From contig JAIBBE010000056.1 in the NCBI GenBank assembly GCA_019694835.1, forward strand, positions 1-61,786: 61,786 bases of DNA, given 5' to 3'. How positions within the stretch are numbered: the stretch's first letter is position 1; each line of letters opens with the position of its first letter. Positions 19,314 through 28,295 of this stretch are shown here, in pieces. The stretch comes from Fimbriimonadaceae bacterium (lineage in GTDB: Bacteria; Armatimonadota; Fimbriimonadia; Fimbriimonadales; Fimbriimonadaceae). The notes under the pieces were generated by a model. The model was not told where the DNA came from and did not search any database. It saw only the letters and a list, made by a program, of their open reading frames with translations. Made by a program: the position numbers and the translations under genes.

Positions 19314-20816
19314 CTATTCGTCTCCTTCTGCTCCGTAGTTGGAGGAGAGAATCGCGTAGTCGGCGATGTCAACCGCGTCATCGTGGTTGAAGTCGGCGTC
19401 GATGTTCCAGTTACCCGAGGACGGGTCGCTGCCATACGCCGTCGAGAGGATCGCAAAGTCGCCGATGTCCACGACATTGTCGTCGTTGGCGTCGCCGTTG
19501 AGACAGTTGATGACCAGACCGGTGACCGAGGAGCCCGTCATGGAGATCGGACCAATCTTCTTGCCAAGCCAGTGCGTCTGCTTCACCCAGATGTTGAAAT
19601 TGCCGTTGCGAACGGTTCCCGTGAATGGGGAGACGGTGTCTACGTCAACCTTAGCCAGAACGGCGAATTCGCCGTTTGGTCCCAATGCCACCGTCCTCGT
19701 ATCAACCAAGGCGTCGGCATTGTCGTTGTCGCGGATCTCAAATGTTGCGCTCGTAATCGGTCGAAGCGTGCTCGGGTCAAGGTCAAGGAAGTTCACCGTG
19801 CCCTCAAAGTAAACGGCATTAGTATCGACCGCCAGCATCATGGCTGGCTCCAACTGCCGCGTGGATGGGACCAGCGGCGAATTGAAGATATAGGCATTTG
19901 CACCCGTGGCCGGCACTTCTTCAGACGCGGTGATCACAAAGTCGGGGTTATTGAGGACCGGATTTGTTGTTGATGGGAAGTAGTCGCCGGTTGCAACCCT
20001 CGAATCATCGAGGAAAAAGCCTGGCTGAGTGCTACTCGGATTAGTTCCTGGCATATAGGGGTCATTAGGAGCACACCAGGGGTAGAACCGAACTGAAGCC
20101 TGACCCGGAGCCGGGAGCTGGGCAAAATTTCCTAGCCCGTCAACCGTACCAATGGCTACGGTAAGAATGCCGTTGTAGGGCATTTCAATTCCAACATCCC
20201 TTGCCGAGGTCGGAATACTCCAGCCATTGTAGCTGCCAGCATTTAGCGAGTCAATTCCCGTGGTCGTCACAAACGTGAAAATCACGCCACTGAGATAGTT
20301 GCCTTGTTGGTCATAGGAGCGGTAAATGATTCTGCAAGGGGCAGCTCCCGTCCGTGTCGGAAATGTACCCAACGGGTTCCAGTGCCAGTTAAATGCACCG
20401 CGATGAGCACGTCGGCCTCGTGCCCCAGGAGCAGGCACGACATCTTGAATCGCAAACGGCGCATTGAAGAAATTCGTCGCGGGAGGTGCGGTTGCCGACA
20501 CCACCATGCCAGTCGTACCTACATTGAACGCGATTCGGGCACCTGGCGCAGGTCCATAAATGGAAGTGAAAAGTTGGGTCGCATCGAGAAGCGCCAGATT
20601 CACGCACATTCCGTCGTAACCCGTTGCCCAGCTAGGAGCCTGCACGCTGGGCTGACTCTCAGTCTCAAGGTTGACCCACGGGCCGGTCCTGACGCCATAT
20701 TGGTCGCAGGGAGCGAATGCGCTCGCGGAAATTCCAATGTCGGAGCTTGCAAACACAATCGCATTGGCGGCCACGACGGCACCAACGGCAAGGAGTCGCA
20801 ATGAAGAAATTTTCAT
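19314..20816 (-). CDS. secreted protein with dockerin-like C-terminal module
   Basis: This 500-residue protein has a signal peptide (MKISSLRLLAVGAVVAANAIVFA) preceded by a GGAGAGGTTC ribosome-binding site. The first ~330 residues resemble no family I can name. The C-terminus has the window's shared two-part module: a beta domain containing KQTHWLGKKIGPISM, then two EF-hand/dockerin-like repeats (GDANDDNVVDIGDFAILS and ADFNHDDAVDIADYAILSS). Calcium binding by the DxNxDxxVDIxD loops is expected. The function is unknown; probably at the cell surface. Confidence 0.8.
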   Translation of the reverse strand: MKISSLRLLAVGAVVAANAIVFASSDIGISASAFAPCDQYGVRTGPWVNLETESQPSVQAPSWATGYDGMCVNLALLDATQLFTSIYGPAPGARIAFNVGTTGMVVSATAPPATNFFNAPFAIQDVVPAPGARGRRAHRGAFNWHWNPLGTFPTRTGAAPCRIIYRSYDQQGNYLSGVIFTFVTTTGIDSLNAGSYNGWSIPTSARDVGIEMPYNGILTVAIGTVDGLGNFAQLPAPGQASVRFYPWCAPNDPYMPGTNPSSTQPGFFLDDSRVATGDYFPSTTNPVLNNPDFVITASEEVPATGANAYIFNSPLVPSTRQLEPAMMLAVDTNAVYFEGTVNFLDLDPSTLRPITSATFEIRDNDNADALVDTRTVALGPNGEFAVLAKVDVDTVSPFTGTVRNGNFNIWVKQTHWLGKKIGPISMTGSSVTGLVINCLNGDANDDNVVDIGDFAILSTAYGSDPSSGNWNIDADFNHDDAVDIADYAILSSNYGAEGDE

Positions 20817-20950
20817 GTAAGAACCTCTCCTAATCTTTCAGATTTCTGCCGCCACACGGACGCCAGAGTGATGTACTCACCATCCTATCTTACAACAACC
20901 TCTACCGATTCCGTGACCAACGAAAACTGAATTCTGTATTTATGACAGGC

Positions 20951-22123
20951 TCACCTGCCAAACTTGGCGACCCACGCGGCTATCGGGACTGCGATGGCGG
21001 CGACCGCGGCCATAGCTCCCGCCGTACCCAGCGCCACCTGCGGTGACGCCAGGTCCCAGAGCAGACCCGTCAGCGCACTGGCCGCAAGCGTCGCGAGGCC
21101 TGTGGCGAAGTAGAACAACCCCATGGCACTGCCACGTCGATCCTTCGGCGCGTGGTCGGCCACGAGTGCAGCGCTCACCCCCTTCGTCAGCCCAATGTAG
21201 ATTCCATACAGTGCGAAAAGGGGGACGAGCCACGGGACACCCTGGGTCGCAAACCCCGCATAAACGAGAGCATAGAGAGCCCAGCCAGCACCCATCACCC
21301 ACCACCGGCCTATCCTGTCGCTGAGGACGCCCGCCGGATAGGCCATGAGCATGTAGGTGACGTTGTAGAGCGCATAGGTCCAGATCACCTGGACATCGGA
21401 CAGTCCGAGTTTCGAGGCTCGAAGGAGCAGAAACGTGTCGCTCGAATTCGCCAATCCGAACAGAACGGTGAGCCCCAGGGCCGACCAGTACCCTCGCGGC
21501 ATCGCCGTGAGTGTCGCTTTGGCGGAGGTGTCGGCAGGAATCTCGGGCGGATTGGTCTCCTTCACCCGAAATGTGAGATAGAGTGCAGCAAACCCGGGAA
21601 TGGCGGCAAGAAGGAAGATCAGACGGTACTGTCCCGGTAACCATATCAGCAGGAGCCCAGCGAGAAGCACCCCAATCAGCGCGCCAGCCGTGTCCATCGC
21701 CCGGTGAATGCCGAAGGCGGCCCCGCGAAGGTCGGACGGGGTTACGTCAGTCAGCAGCGCGTCCCGGGCGGTTCCCCGTATTCCCTTGCCCACCCGATCC
21801 ACGCCGCGACCCACCAAAACCAGCGGCCAAGCCCACGCCAGGGCAAGCAGCGGCTTTCCCGCCGCGCTCAATCCGTATCCGGTTTGGACGAATGGCAGGC
21901 GACGTCCAATCTTGTCCGAGCGAAGGCCCGACCAGCCCTTGAGGATGCTGACGATCGACTCGGATACGCCTTCGACCAAGCCCAAAGCCCGTGCCGGGGC
22001 TTTCAGGACCTCGGTGAGGAACAACGGAATGAGCGGGTAGACCATCTCGGTCGACACGTCGGCAAAGAGGCTGATCCAGCCGAGTTTCCAGACCTCCTTG
22101 GGCAACCGTTTGAGGCGACTCAC
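20951..22123 (-). CDS. major facilitator superfamily (MFS) transporter
   Basis: This is a 390-residue inner-membrane protein with about 12 hydrophobic segments. MFS signatures include the cytoplasmic loop after TM2 (GLRSDKIGRRLPFVQTGY, a D-x2-GRR type motif) and its pseudo-repeat in the second half (GVLSDRIGRWWVMGAG). The motif RGVDRVGKGIRGTARDALL is typical of a subfamily annotated only as MFS permease. The substrate is unknown. It is divergent from the GT9 gene, with 30 bp between the start codons. Confidence 0.9.
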   Translation of the reverse strand: MSRLKRLPKEVWKLGWISLFADVSTEMVYPLIPLFLTEVLKAPARALGLVEGVSESIVSILKGWSGLRSDKIGRRLPFVQTGYGLSAAGKPLLALAWAWPLVLVGRGVDRVGKGIRGTARDALLTDVTPSDLRGAAFGIHRAMDTAGALIGVLLAGLLLIWLPGQYRLIFLLAAIPGFAALYLTFRVKETNPPEIPADTSAKATLTAMPRGYWSALGLTVLFGLANSSDTFLLLRASKLGLSDVQVIWTYALYNVTYMLMAYPAGVLSDRIGRWWVMGAGWALYALVYAGFATQGVPWLVPLFALYGIYIGLTKGVSAALVADHAPKDRRGSAMGLFYFATGLATLAASALTGLLWDLASPQVALGTAGAMAAVAAIAVPIAAWVAKFGR

Positions 22124-22153
22124 AGTTCATTCTGCATGAGATAGACTCAGGTC

Positions 22154-23284
22154 GTGAAGCGCTACGCGGGCGAGGCCCTAGAACCCGGCTTTCGCGTCGC
22201 CGTCGTCGCCAACGATGCGTTGGGCAACTTCGTCGTCTCCACGCCGCTTCTCCAGATGCTGCGCTCGGCTGGGGCTGGGCACGTCGCCTATTTCGGCGGG
22301 AAGCGAACCTGGGAATTCATCGCTGCCTCCGGTACCCCGTCTTGTAAGGGCGAGGATTCCGGCACTCCCCTCTCCTGCGCCCCTGAGCCTGGGTCTACCG
22401 CCGAAGCGCGGGCGGAGGAGAGGGGTAGGGGGAGAGGTGACGGGCCTTTGATCGATTACGGATTTCCCCTCTTTGGCCCTGAGCCTAGCGAATCCCTCAA
22501 AGCCCTTACCGGCGATTACGACTTGGTCGTCAACATCGAGGTTTCGATGCTGGCCAAGGTCGCGGCAGCGGCCCTGGCCGGTGATTCAGGCTACGTTGCC
22601 GGACCGTCTTTGGGGCTCGAGGGCCGTGGAGAACTGCCCTTTCCAGATGACGAAGTTGGTCGGCTGTGGGCAGACCAAGATTGGACTGCAGCCGACTTGA
22701 CGCAGCGCTACGCGAGCCTCAAGTCCGGTTTCATCGGCGAGATCTTCTGCCGAGGTGCCTACCTGAAGGGAGACATACCGCCGTATCGTGTGCCTGAGTC
22801 CGCGCCTAGCCAGCCGATTCCCGATGTCCTCATCGCGACTAGCGCGAGTCTGCCCGAGAAACTCTGGACGCTGGATGGCTGGCGGGAATCCTTGTTGTTC
22901 CTGCGAGCCAAGGGCAAGACATGCGGCTTGATTGGGGCGAAGCCGTCGGATCAGAATCGCTACTGGCAGGGCGCGATGCTCGAAGACCGGCTGGTGAGTG
23001 AAGGTCTGGTCGAGGACTTGCGAGGAGCCTTCACATTGCCTCAGGTCGTTGGGGCGTTGCGGAAGTGCAAGGCGGTTTTGACCCTGGACAACGGCATCCT
23101 CCATCTCGCTTGCGCGGCGGAAAAGCCGACGGTCGGACTGTTCCGCGAGGGCATCCATCGGCTGTGGGCACCGCCTTCTCCTCGCCTGACGGTGCTGATT
23201 CCTGAACCCGAACAGGCCGTCGCCATGATCGAACCCAACCGGGTGATCGCCGAACTCGAAAAGTCCATCACAATGGACCCATGA
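22154..23284 (+). CDS. glycosyltransferase family 9 (heptosyltransferase-like) with in-frame repeat insertion
   Basis: This is a 376-residue protein with a GTG start. The N-terminal domain begins FRVAVVANDALGNFVVSTPLL, and the C-terminal nucleotide-sugar site reads LDNGILHLACAAEKPTVGLF, matching the GT9 pattern DSGxxHLAxAxxxPxVxLF. It may add a heptose or similar sugar to an envelope glycan. Residues ~62-96 are encoded by a palindromic repeat element (22337-22441) that keeps the frame open; the native sequence resumes at GDGPLIDYGFPLFG. The stop overlaps the next start by 4 bp (ATGA), so it is co-translated with the oxidoreductase gene. Confidence 0.83.
   Translation: MKRYAGEALEPGFRVAVVANDALGNFVVSTPLLQMLRSAGAGHVAYFGGKRTWEFIAASGTPSCKGEDSGTPLSCAPEPGSTAEARAEERGRGRGDGPLIDYGFPLFGPEPSESLKALTGDYDLVVNIEVSMLAKVAAAALAGDSGYVAGPSLGLEGRGELPFPDDEVGRLWADQDWTAADLTQRYASLKSGFIGEIFCRGAYLKGDIPPYRVPESAPSQPIPDVLIATSASLPEKLWTLDGWRESLLFLRAKGKTCGLIGAKPSDQNRYWQGAMLEDRLVSEGLVEDLRGAFTLPQVVGALRKCKAVLTLDNGILHLACAAEKPTVGLFREGIHRLWAPPSPRLTVLIPEPEQAVAMIEPNRVIAELEKSITMDP
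22354..22438. repeat. 85-bp palindromic repeat element, copy B, inside the GT9 gene
   Basis: Same length and ends as copy A at 147-231. The arms here are 16 bp: CCCCTCTCCTGCGCCC (22367-22382) against GGGCGGAGGAGAGGGG (22410-22425), 15 of 16 complementary. The element lies fully within the GT9 reading frame and adds an Arg/Glu/Gly-rich peptide without a stop codon. Confidence 0.75.
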
Positions 23285-24420
23285 GACTCGGAGTGATCGG
23301 ATATGGACTGCGCGGAAACCTGGCGGAAATCGCCCATCGACCGACTGAGGACCGGGAAGTCGTCGCCCTCGCCGATCCCAGCGAGGAGGCGCAAGCGAGG
23401 TTTCGCGAGAAGGTCAACCAGGAGGCCACGTGCGTCTCTGACTACCGAGACCTGATCGACAAGGGTGTGGACGCGGTCTTCGTGCTCTCGCCGGACTGGC
23501 TGCATGAGGAACAGGCCGTCACGCTGCTGGAAGTTGGAATCGCGGTCTATCTGGAAAAACCGATGGCGATCACGATTGAGGGGTGCGACCGAATCCTCGC
23601 GGCAGCGCATCAGTCCGGCGCGAAGCTATACGTGGGCCACAACATGCGCTGGTTCGGAGTCGTGCGCAAGATGAAGGAGTGGATCGACCAAGGCCTGATC
23701 GGCGAAGTCAAGACCGCGTGGTGTCGGCATTTCGTTTCGTACGGCGGCGAAGCCTACTTCCGCGATTGGCATGCCGACCGGAAGCTCAGCACTGGCCTCC
23801 TTCTTCAAAAGGGTTCGCATGACATCGATGTTCTCCACTGGCTGTGCGGAGGATTCAGCCAGCGGCTGACCGCAATGGGCTCGCTCATGGTGTATGGCGA
23901 CATCAAAGATCGCCAGGGGCCGGGCGATAAGGTCAAAGTGGAGTTTGCCGGAACCTGGCCGCCCGATTCCCTCACGAAAGCCTGGCCCACAATCAACGTC
24001 GAGGACGTGAGCATGATGCTGATGGAACTCGACAATGGCGTCCTCGCGAGCTATCAGCAATGCCACTTCACACCCGACGCTTGGCGCAACTACACCGTGA
24101 TCGGCACCCATGGTCGGCTGGAGAACTTCGGCGATGCGCCCGGCAAGGCGATTGTCCGACTCTGGGATCACAGCCGCTACACCTTTGACCCGCACGGGGA
24201 TTTGGAGTACCGTGTGCCCGAAGCCAAGGGAGGACACGGTGGCTCTGACGAGTTGATCGTGGACGAGTACGTGCGCTACGTCCGAGACGGTGGCCAGACC
24301 GCGACAACTCCAATCGCGGCGCGAATGGCGGTCGCGGCGGGAGTATGCGCGACCGAATCCCTTCGAAATGGCAGCGTGCCCATCGATGTACCCTCCATAC
24401 CGACAGCAATCCCGGCATAA
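23281..24420 (+). CDS. Gfo/Idh/MocA-family NAD(P)-dependent oxidoreductase
   Basis: This is a 379-residue protein with an N-terminal Rossmann fold (LGVIGYGLRGNLAEIA) and the family's lysine motif in VYLEKPMAITIEGCDRIL, followed by a C-terminal alpha/beta domain (RHFVSYGGEAYF, GSHDIDVLHWL). Such enzymes oxidise or reduce sugars and inositols. It overlaps the GT9 gene by 4 bp, so a role in making or modifying a sugar for an envelope glycan is a reasonable inference; the substrate cannot be read from the sequence. Confidence 0.92.
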   Translation: MRLGVIGYGLRGNLAEIAHRPTEDREVVALADPSEEAQARFREKVNQEATCVSDYRDLIDKGVDAVFVLSPDWLHEEQAVTLLEVGIAVYLEKPMAITIEGCDRILAAAHQSGAKLYVGHNMRWFGVVRKMKEWIDQGLIGEVKTAWCRHFVSYGGEAYFRDWHADRKLSTGLLLQKGSHDIDVLHWLCGGFSQRLTAMGSLMVYGDIKDRQGPGDKVKVEFAGTWPPDSLTKAWPTINVEDVSMMLMELDNGVLASYQQCHFTPDAWRNYTVIGTHGRLENFGDAPGKAIVRLWDHSRYTFDPHGDLEYRVPEAKGGHGGSDELIVDEYVRYVRDGGQTATTPIAARMAVAAGVCATESLRNGSVPIDVPSIPTAIPA

Positions 24421-24428
24421 TTTACAGA

Positions 24429-25835
24429 GTGAAGCGCCGAACCAAGATCGTCTGTACGCTCGGCCCCGCAGTGGCAACGCGCGAGCGCATAGCCGACCTC
24501 ATCGGCGCGGGAATGAATGTCGCCCGGATCAACTGCAGCCACGGCGACTGGGAAACGCGACGCAAATGGGTGAATTGGCTGCGGGAGTTATCTCCCAACG
24601 TCGGTCCCGTCGCGATCCTCGCTGACCTTCAGGGGCCGAAGTTCCGAATTGGCGAGTTTCCGAATGGCAGCATGGAACTCAAGCCGGGTCAAGCGCTGAC
24701 GATCGGCCAAGACCCGGAGTCCGATATCGCTGTCCCGGGCGACGAAATCTTCGAAGCGATGGACCCGGGCAGCCGCCTCTTGTTGGGGGACGGCGATGTT
24801 GAGATCAAGCTCGGCGCCATGGTCGGCAAGAGGTTCTCGGCCAAAGCGATCAGCGGCGGCCTCGTCAAGTCGCGCCAAGGCGTCACCTTGATGGGTCGCT
24901 CGTTCCAAACGGCTTGCCTGACCGAGAAGGACCTCGAAGACGTGTACGAGGCGTGCCGATGCGGAGTCGACTACATCGCTCTCAGCTACGTGCGCAAAGC
25001 TTCTGATTTGCGCGAACTGAGGAGGCTGGTCGATAAGTACGACACCTCGATCAAACTCTGCGCGAAGATCGAAACGAAGGAAGCCATCCACGAACTCGAC
25101 GAGATCATGAAGGTCTCGGACCTGATCATGGTCGCGCGCGGCGACCTCGGGCTTCAGATGGACATCGAGGATGTTCCGCTTGCCCAGAAGAAGATCATCG
25201 CCCGGTGTGCCATGGCGGGTAAACCCGTGATTACCGCGACCCAAATGCTGGAGAGCATGGTGCACTCACCCAGGCCGACGCGCGCCGAATCGACCGATGT
25301 TGCCAACGCCATCCTCGATGGCACCGATGCCGTGATGCTCAGCGGAGAAACGGCCGCGGGTGAGTACCCCATTCACGCCGTCAAGACGATGGCCCGAATC
25401 GCCGAGAAAGCCGAGAGCCTATTCGATCATCGCCATCGTTTGGAAATGCTCACTGGTCGGCACCGCACGCTTGACTGTACGGAGGCCGTGGCTCTTGCTG
25501 CCAACAACCTCGCGACATCACTTCGAGTCAAAGCCGTCCTGACGACCACTGCGAGTGGCCATACGCCCCGAATGGTGAGCAAATTCCGACCCAAAGCCCC
25601 TATTCTCTGCGTTGCCTGGGACGACCGCACGTATCGCCAGATGGCGGTGGTGTGGGGCGTCGATGCGATCCGGTTGGACACGCCCGGCACGACGGATGAA
25701 ATCGTTCACAACGCGATCGACGCTTTCATGCGCTTCAAGCGTTTGAAGATCGGGGATCAGGTCGTCGTGACGGCGGGAATCCCACCGGGAACACCGGGTC
25801 ATACCAACCTGATTCTCGTTCAGGATGTGAAGTAA
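24429..25835 (+). CDS. pyk: pyruvate kinase
   Basis: This enzyme transfers phosphate from phosphoenolpyruvate to ADP, the last step of glycolysis. The GTG start at 24429 gives MKRRTKIVCTLGPA, the standard N-terminus, and 468 residues; an upstream in-frame ATG (24345) lies inside the preceding gene. Family motifs are MNVARINCSHGD, LADLQGPKFRIG, ARGDLGLQM, ITATQMLESM and PTRAESTDVANAILDGTD, which is the active-site helix. It follows the oxidoreductase gene by 8 bp and probably shares its transcript. Confidence 0.96.
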   Translation: MKRRTKIVCTLGPAVATRERIADLIGAGMNVARINCSHGDWETRRKWVNWLRELSPNVGPVAILADLQGPKFRIGEFPNGSMELKPGQALTIGQDPESDIAVPGDEIFEAMDPGSRLLLGDGDVEIKLGAMVGKRFSAKAISGGLVKSRQGVTLMGRSFQTACLTEKDLEDVYEACRCGVDYIALSYVRKASDLRELRRLVDKYDTSIKLCAKIETKEAIHELDEIMKVSDLIMVARGDLGLQMDIEDVPLAQKKIIARCAMAGKPVITATQMLESMVHSPRPTRAESTDVANAILDGTDAVMLSGETAAGEYPIHAVKTMARIAEKAESLFDHRHRLEMLTGRHRTLDCTEAVALAANNLATSLRVKAVLTTTASGHTPRMVSKFRPKAPILCVAWDDRTYRQMAVVWGVDAIRLDTPGTTDEIVHNAIDAFMRFKRLKIGDQVVVTAGIPPGTPGHTNLILVQDVK

Positions 25836-25868
25836 CGGGATCCCCTCCGCCCCCCAACTCGGTTTGCG

Positions 25869-25906
25869 GGTGGCCGGGATGATGACTTGTGCATCCCGGT
25901 TCTGCC
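25869..25906. repeat. dispersed intergenic repeat, copy B
   Basis: The 38 bases match 7585-7622 at 31 positions, keeping the GGTGGCC, TGATGA, TTGTGCA and GGTTCTGCC blocks. An internal GGGAT/ATCCC hairpin is present. It lies just after pyk, before the terminator-like hairpin. Confidence 0.5.
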
Positions 25907-25938
25907 GCTAGCGACAGCCGAGCGCGCTTCAGAGACGG

Positions 25939-25973
25939 AGAAGTCCGTCTCGCCATTAGCGAGAAGGACTTCT
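25939..25973. terminator. bidirectional hairpin between pyk and the CHRD gene
   Basis: AGAAGTCC (25939-25946) and GGACTTCT (25966-25973) are inverted repeats flanking an inner CTCGC/GCGAG-type pairing, between two convergent genes. The arms match those of the hairpin at 3026-3060. Confidence 0.55.
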
Positions 25974-25990
25974 GCTTGGCCCAGACCGCC

Positions 25991-26569
25991 TTAGGACTGC
26001 TTGCGTCGCTTGCGAATCAGCGCCAGCGCGCCCATTCCGAGAGCTGCGAGCGTCGCGGGCTCAGGAACGAGGCGAAGGTCGGCGCGGAGCTCACCACCCG
26101 GGAACGTCTGAGTGTGGACGTTTAGGTAGGTCAAACCTGCGGCCATCTTGGACTGCAGGGCTGCCCAAGCGCTGGCGGCCGTACCGCCATTGGCGGCGAC
26201 GAACGATCCGTTGTAGCTTGACGTCAGCGTCATGTCGAAGGTGTGGTCGTACGATCCAGCCGTAACACCGAGGGGAAAGCCGGTAAAAGACGGCGTCTGG
26301 GTTGCCACGCCTCCATTGGGGGTCGAGGCATCTGCCCGAGCATGAATGTGGGAGGCCGTCGTCACGCCGGTGAGTCCGCTGAAGCTCGCTTCGACGCGCA
26401 TCGTGACGGCACCCGTGTCCATGGTCACACGACCCCAGCCCGTTCCGGGCGAAGCGTTGGGAGGGGACTCATTGAGGCCACTCAACGTGCCTTCGTAGAC
26501 GAAAATCTGTGCCATCGAAGCGGACGCCGCAACGACGAATAGCGGAACCAATGCAAATCGCAATCTCAT
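25991..26569 (-). CDS. CHRD-domain protein with PEP-CTERM sorting signal
   Basis: This 192-residue protein starts after a GAGAGG ribosome-binding site and has a signal peptide (MRLRFALVPLFVVAASASMA). A CHRD domain covers ~25-165, with YEGTLSGLNESPP at the start, ASHIHARADAS in the middle and YLNVHTQTFPGGELRADL at the end. The tail is a PEP-CTERM signal: VPEP, a hydrophobic helix, then RKRRK. PEP-CTERM proteins are processed by an exosortase and moved to the surface; no exosortase gene is in this window. Confidence 0.93.
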   Translation of the reverse strand: MRLRFALVPLFVVAASASMAQIFVYEGTLSGLNESPPNASPGTGWGRVTMDTGAVTMRVEASFSGLTGVTTASHIHARADASTPNGGVATQTPSFTGFPLGVTAGSYDHTFDMTLTSSYNGSFVAANGGTAASAWAALQSKMAAGLTYLNVHTQTFPGGELRADLRLVPEPATLAALGMGALALIRKRRKQS

Positions 26570-26688
26570 TTCAGTACCTCTCGAAAAAGCTTAGAACCAG
26601 CCAGCCATGCGGTTCCTTCCCCTAGTATAAGTCACGAAGCCCCGCCTGAACATGAATTCTGCCATCGGGGCCTCGATTTCCTTGCGGA

Positions 26689-28146
26689 CTATTCGCCGAC
26701 CTGGCCGAAGTTCGCGCTGAGGATTGCGTAGTCGCCAATGTCGATCGCGCTGTCGCCATTGAGGTCGACGTTCGCCTCCCACCCCGGATCACCCTCGCTG
26801 AGGCCCCACGTGAACGAGATCAAGGCGTAGTCGCTGATTCCGATTTCGTTGTCGCCGTCGCAGTCACCGTTCACGAGGGTAGCGGCAAACTGAGCAGCCC
26901 CACCGGACAAGCGGATCGCGTTCGACTTCGTTAGCCAGTGCGATCCCTTCAGGATCAACGTGTACCAGCCGTCCTCAATGTCCGCAGCGGGAATTGCGGC
27001 CTTGCCTTGGGCGTCGAGCAGCACGGTCCCTGCGACGATGTAGTCTCCGGATTGAATCCAATACTGAATCGGCTGACCTTCGACTTGGCCATCGAAGTCT
27101 CCGAAAACCACTGTCCCCGTAATGTCCCTGAGTGGGGTTGCCAGGAAAGCTTGGTTGACCCCGTTCTTGGTCGCGATGCCGGTGATTTGCCCGTTGTCGT
27201 TGATGGCGGTCGCACTGGTGATCGTAAACCCCTGGCCTGGCACGAGCAGTGTGTTCAAGTCGACCATTCCATCTTCGGGCGTCCAGATGAAGCCACGCGT
27301 GCCGCTCAGGATGGTTGCCTTTCCAACGACGACCCCCCAGTTGTTGATGTCGTTGGCCTCGTTGCTGCCCGTTCCGTTGGGCAGATCGCCGAGAGGGACA
27401 ATCGCATTCGACTCCGTCCAAAGAACTGCACGCCGACCGAGCGCTGGACTTCCCCACCCGACAATCTGGCCCTGGTCATTGATGCCGTTGCCTCGGCTGT
27501 TGACGTTGCCGCCTGGGAGGTCACCGAGGTCGATCATGCCGTGCTCAGAGTCCCATCGGAACGCAACCTGACCCGTAAGGCCGCTCGCGATACCCGTAAC
27601 CTGGTTGAGGTTGTTCACGGCGTAGGCGTGACTAAAAGACGTTGGGCTTCGCAGCCCGGGCAAGGGCGACATGGTGCCGTTGGACCAAATGAAGCCTTGG
27701 TAGTCCGTGGCCCCATAGCTGTAGCCGACCACGGTGCCCAGGTCATTAATCGCGTAAGCGTAGCTGATATCCCATCCCCCGGGCAGGTCGCCGAGGTTCT
27801 GCATTCCTTCCTCTGGCGTCCACAGGAAACCGCGATTGCTGAGCGATGACCCATACCCGGCGACGTGGCCGTGAATATTGATGCCCGTGGCATAGCTGGA
27901 CGAGAGACCGCCCGGAAAGTCGCCGAGATCCTGCATCCCGTTGATCGGATCCCAAATGAAGGCGCTGTTTCCGAAGGCGGAATGACTCCTGCCCACGACC
28001 TGGCCGCTGTCGTTGAGTCCGAGCCCCTCGCTGTAGGTCGCGCCGCCGGGCAGATCGCCGAGCCCGATGATCGTGTAGCGGGTCGACGGAGTTGCCGACG
28101 CCAAACCTCCCAATGCCGCTGCCGCGAGAATGAAAACGTTCCTCAT
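26689..28146 (-). CDS. secreted HAF-repeat protein with dockerin-like C-terminus
   Basis: This is a 485-residue protein. The start at 28146 follows a strong GGAGGAAA site and gives the signal peptide MRNVFILAAAALGGLASA. Residues ~22-340 hold about seven HAF repeats of the form LGDLPGG...AxxINDxGxVVGxS...AFxW, predicted to form a beta-propeller-like array. The C-terminus carries the shared KGSHWLTKS beta-module and two dockerin-like repeats (GDCDGDNEIGISDYALIS and VDLNGDSAIDIGDYAILSA). Probably exported; binding partner unknown. Confidence 0.88.
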   Translation of the reverse strand: MRNVFILAAAALGGLASATPSTRYTIIGLGDLPGGATYSEGLGLNDSGQVVGRSHSAFGNSAFIWDPINGMQDLGDFPGGLSSSYATGINIHGHVAGYGSSLSNRGFLWTPEEGMQNLGDLPGGWDISYAYAINDLGTVVGYSYGATDYQGFIWSNGTMSPLPGLRSPTSFSHAYAVNNLNQVTGIASGLTGQVAFRWDSEHGMIDLGDLPGGNVNSRGNGINDQGQIVGWGSPALGRRAVLWTESNAIVPLGDLPNGTGSNEANDINNWGVVVGKATILSGTRGFIWTPEDGMVDLNTLLVPGQGFTITSATAINDNGQITGIATKNGVNQAFLATPLRDITGTVVFGDFDGQVEGQPIQYWIQSGDYIVAGTVLLDAQGKAAIPAADIEDGWYTLILKGSHWLTKSNAIRLSGGAAQFAATLVNGDCDGDNEIGISDYALISFTWGLSEGDPGWEANVDLNGDSAIDIGDYAILSANFGQVGE

Positions 28147-28295
28147 GTGTTTGATTTCCTCCATTGAAAAGGCGGCCCGAGCGGGTCGCCGGGAGTAATT
28201 ACGGGGGGCAATGGGCGCTGTGGGACTAACGACCTGGCCAGCGACGAGAATCACTCTTCACCCCGGATGTCTCTCTAGAGGTGGAGGCAAATCAA

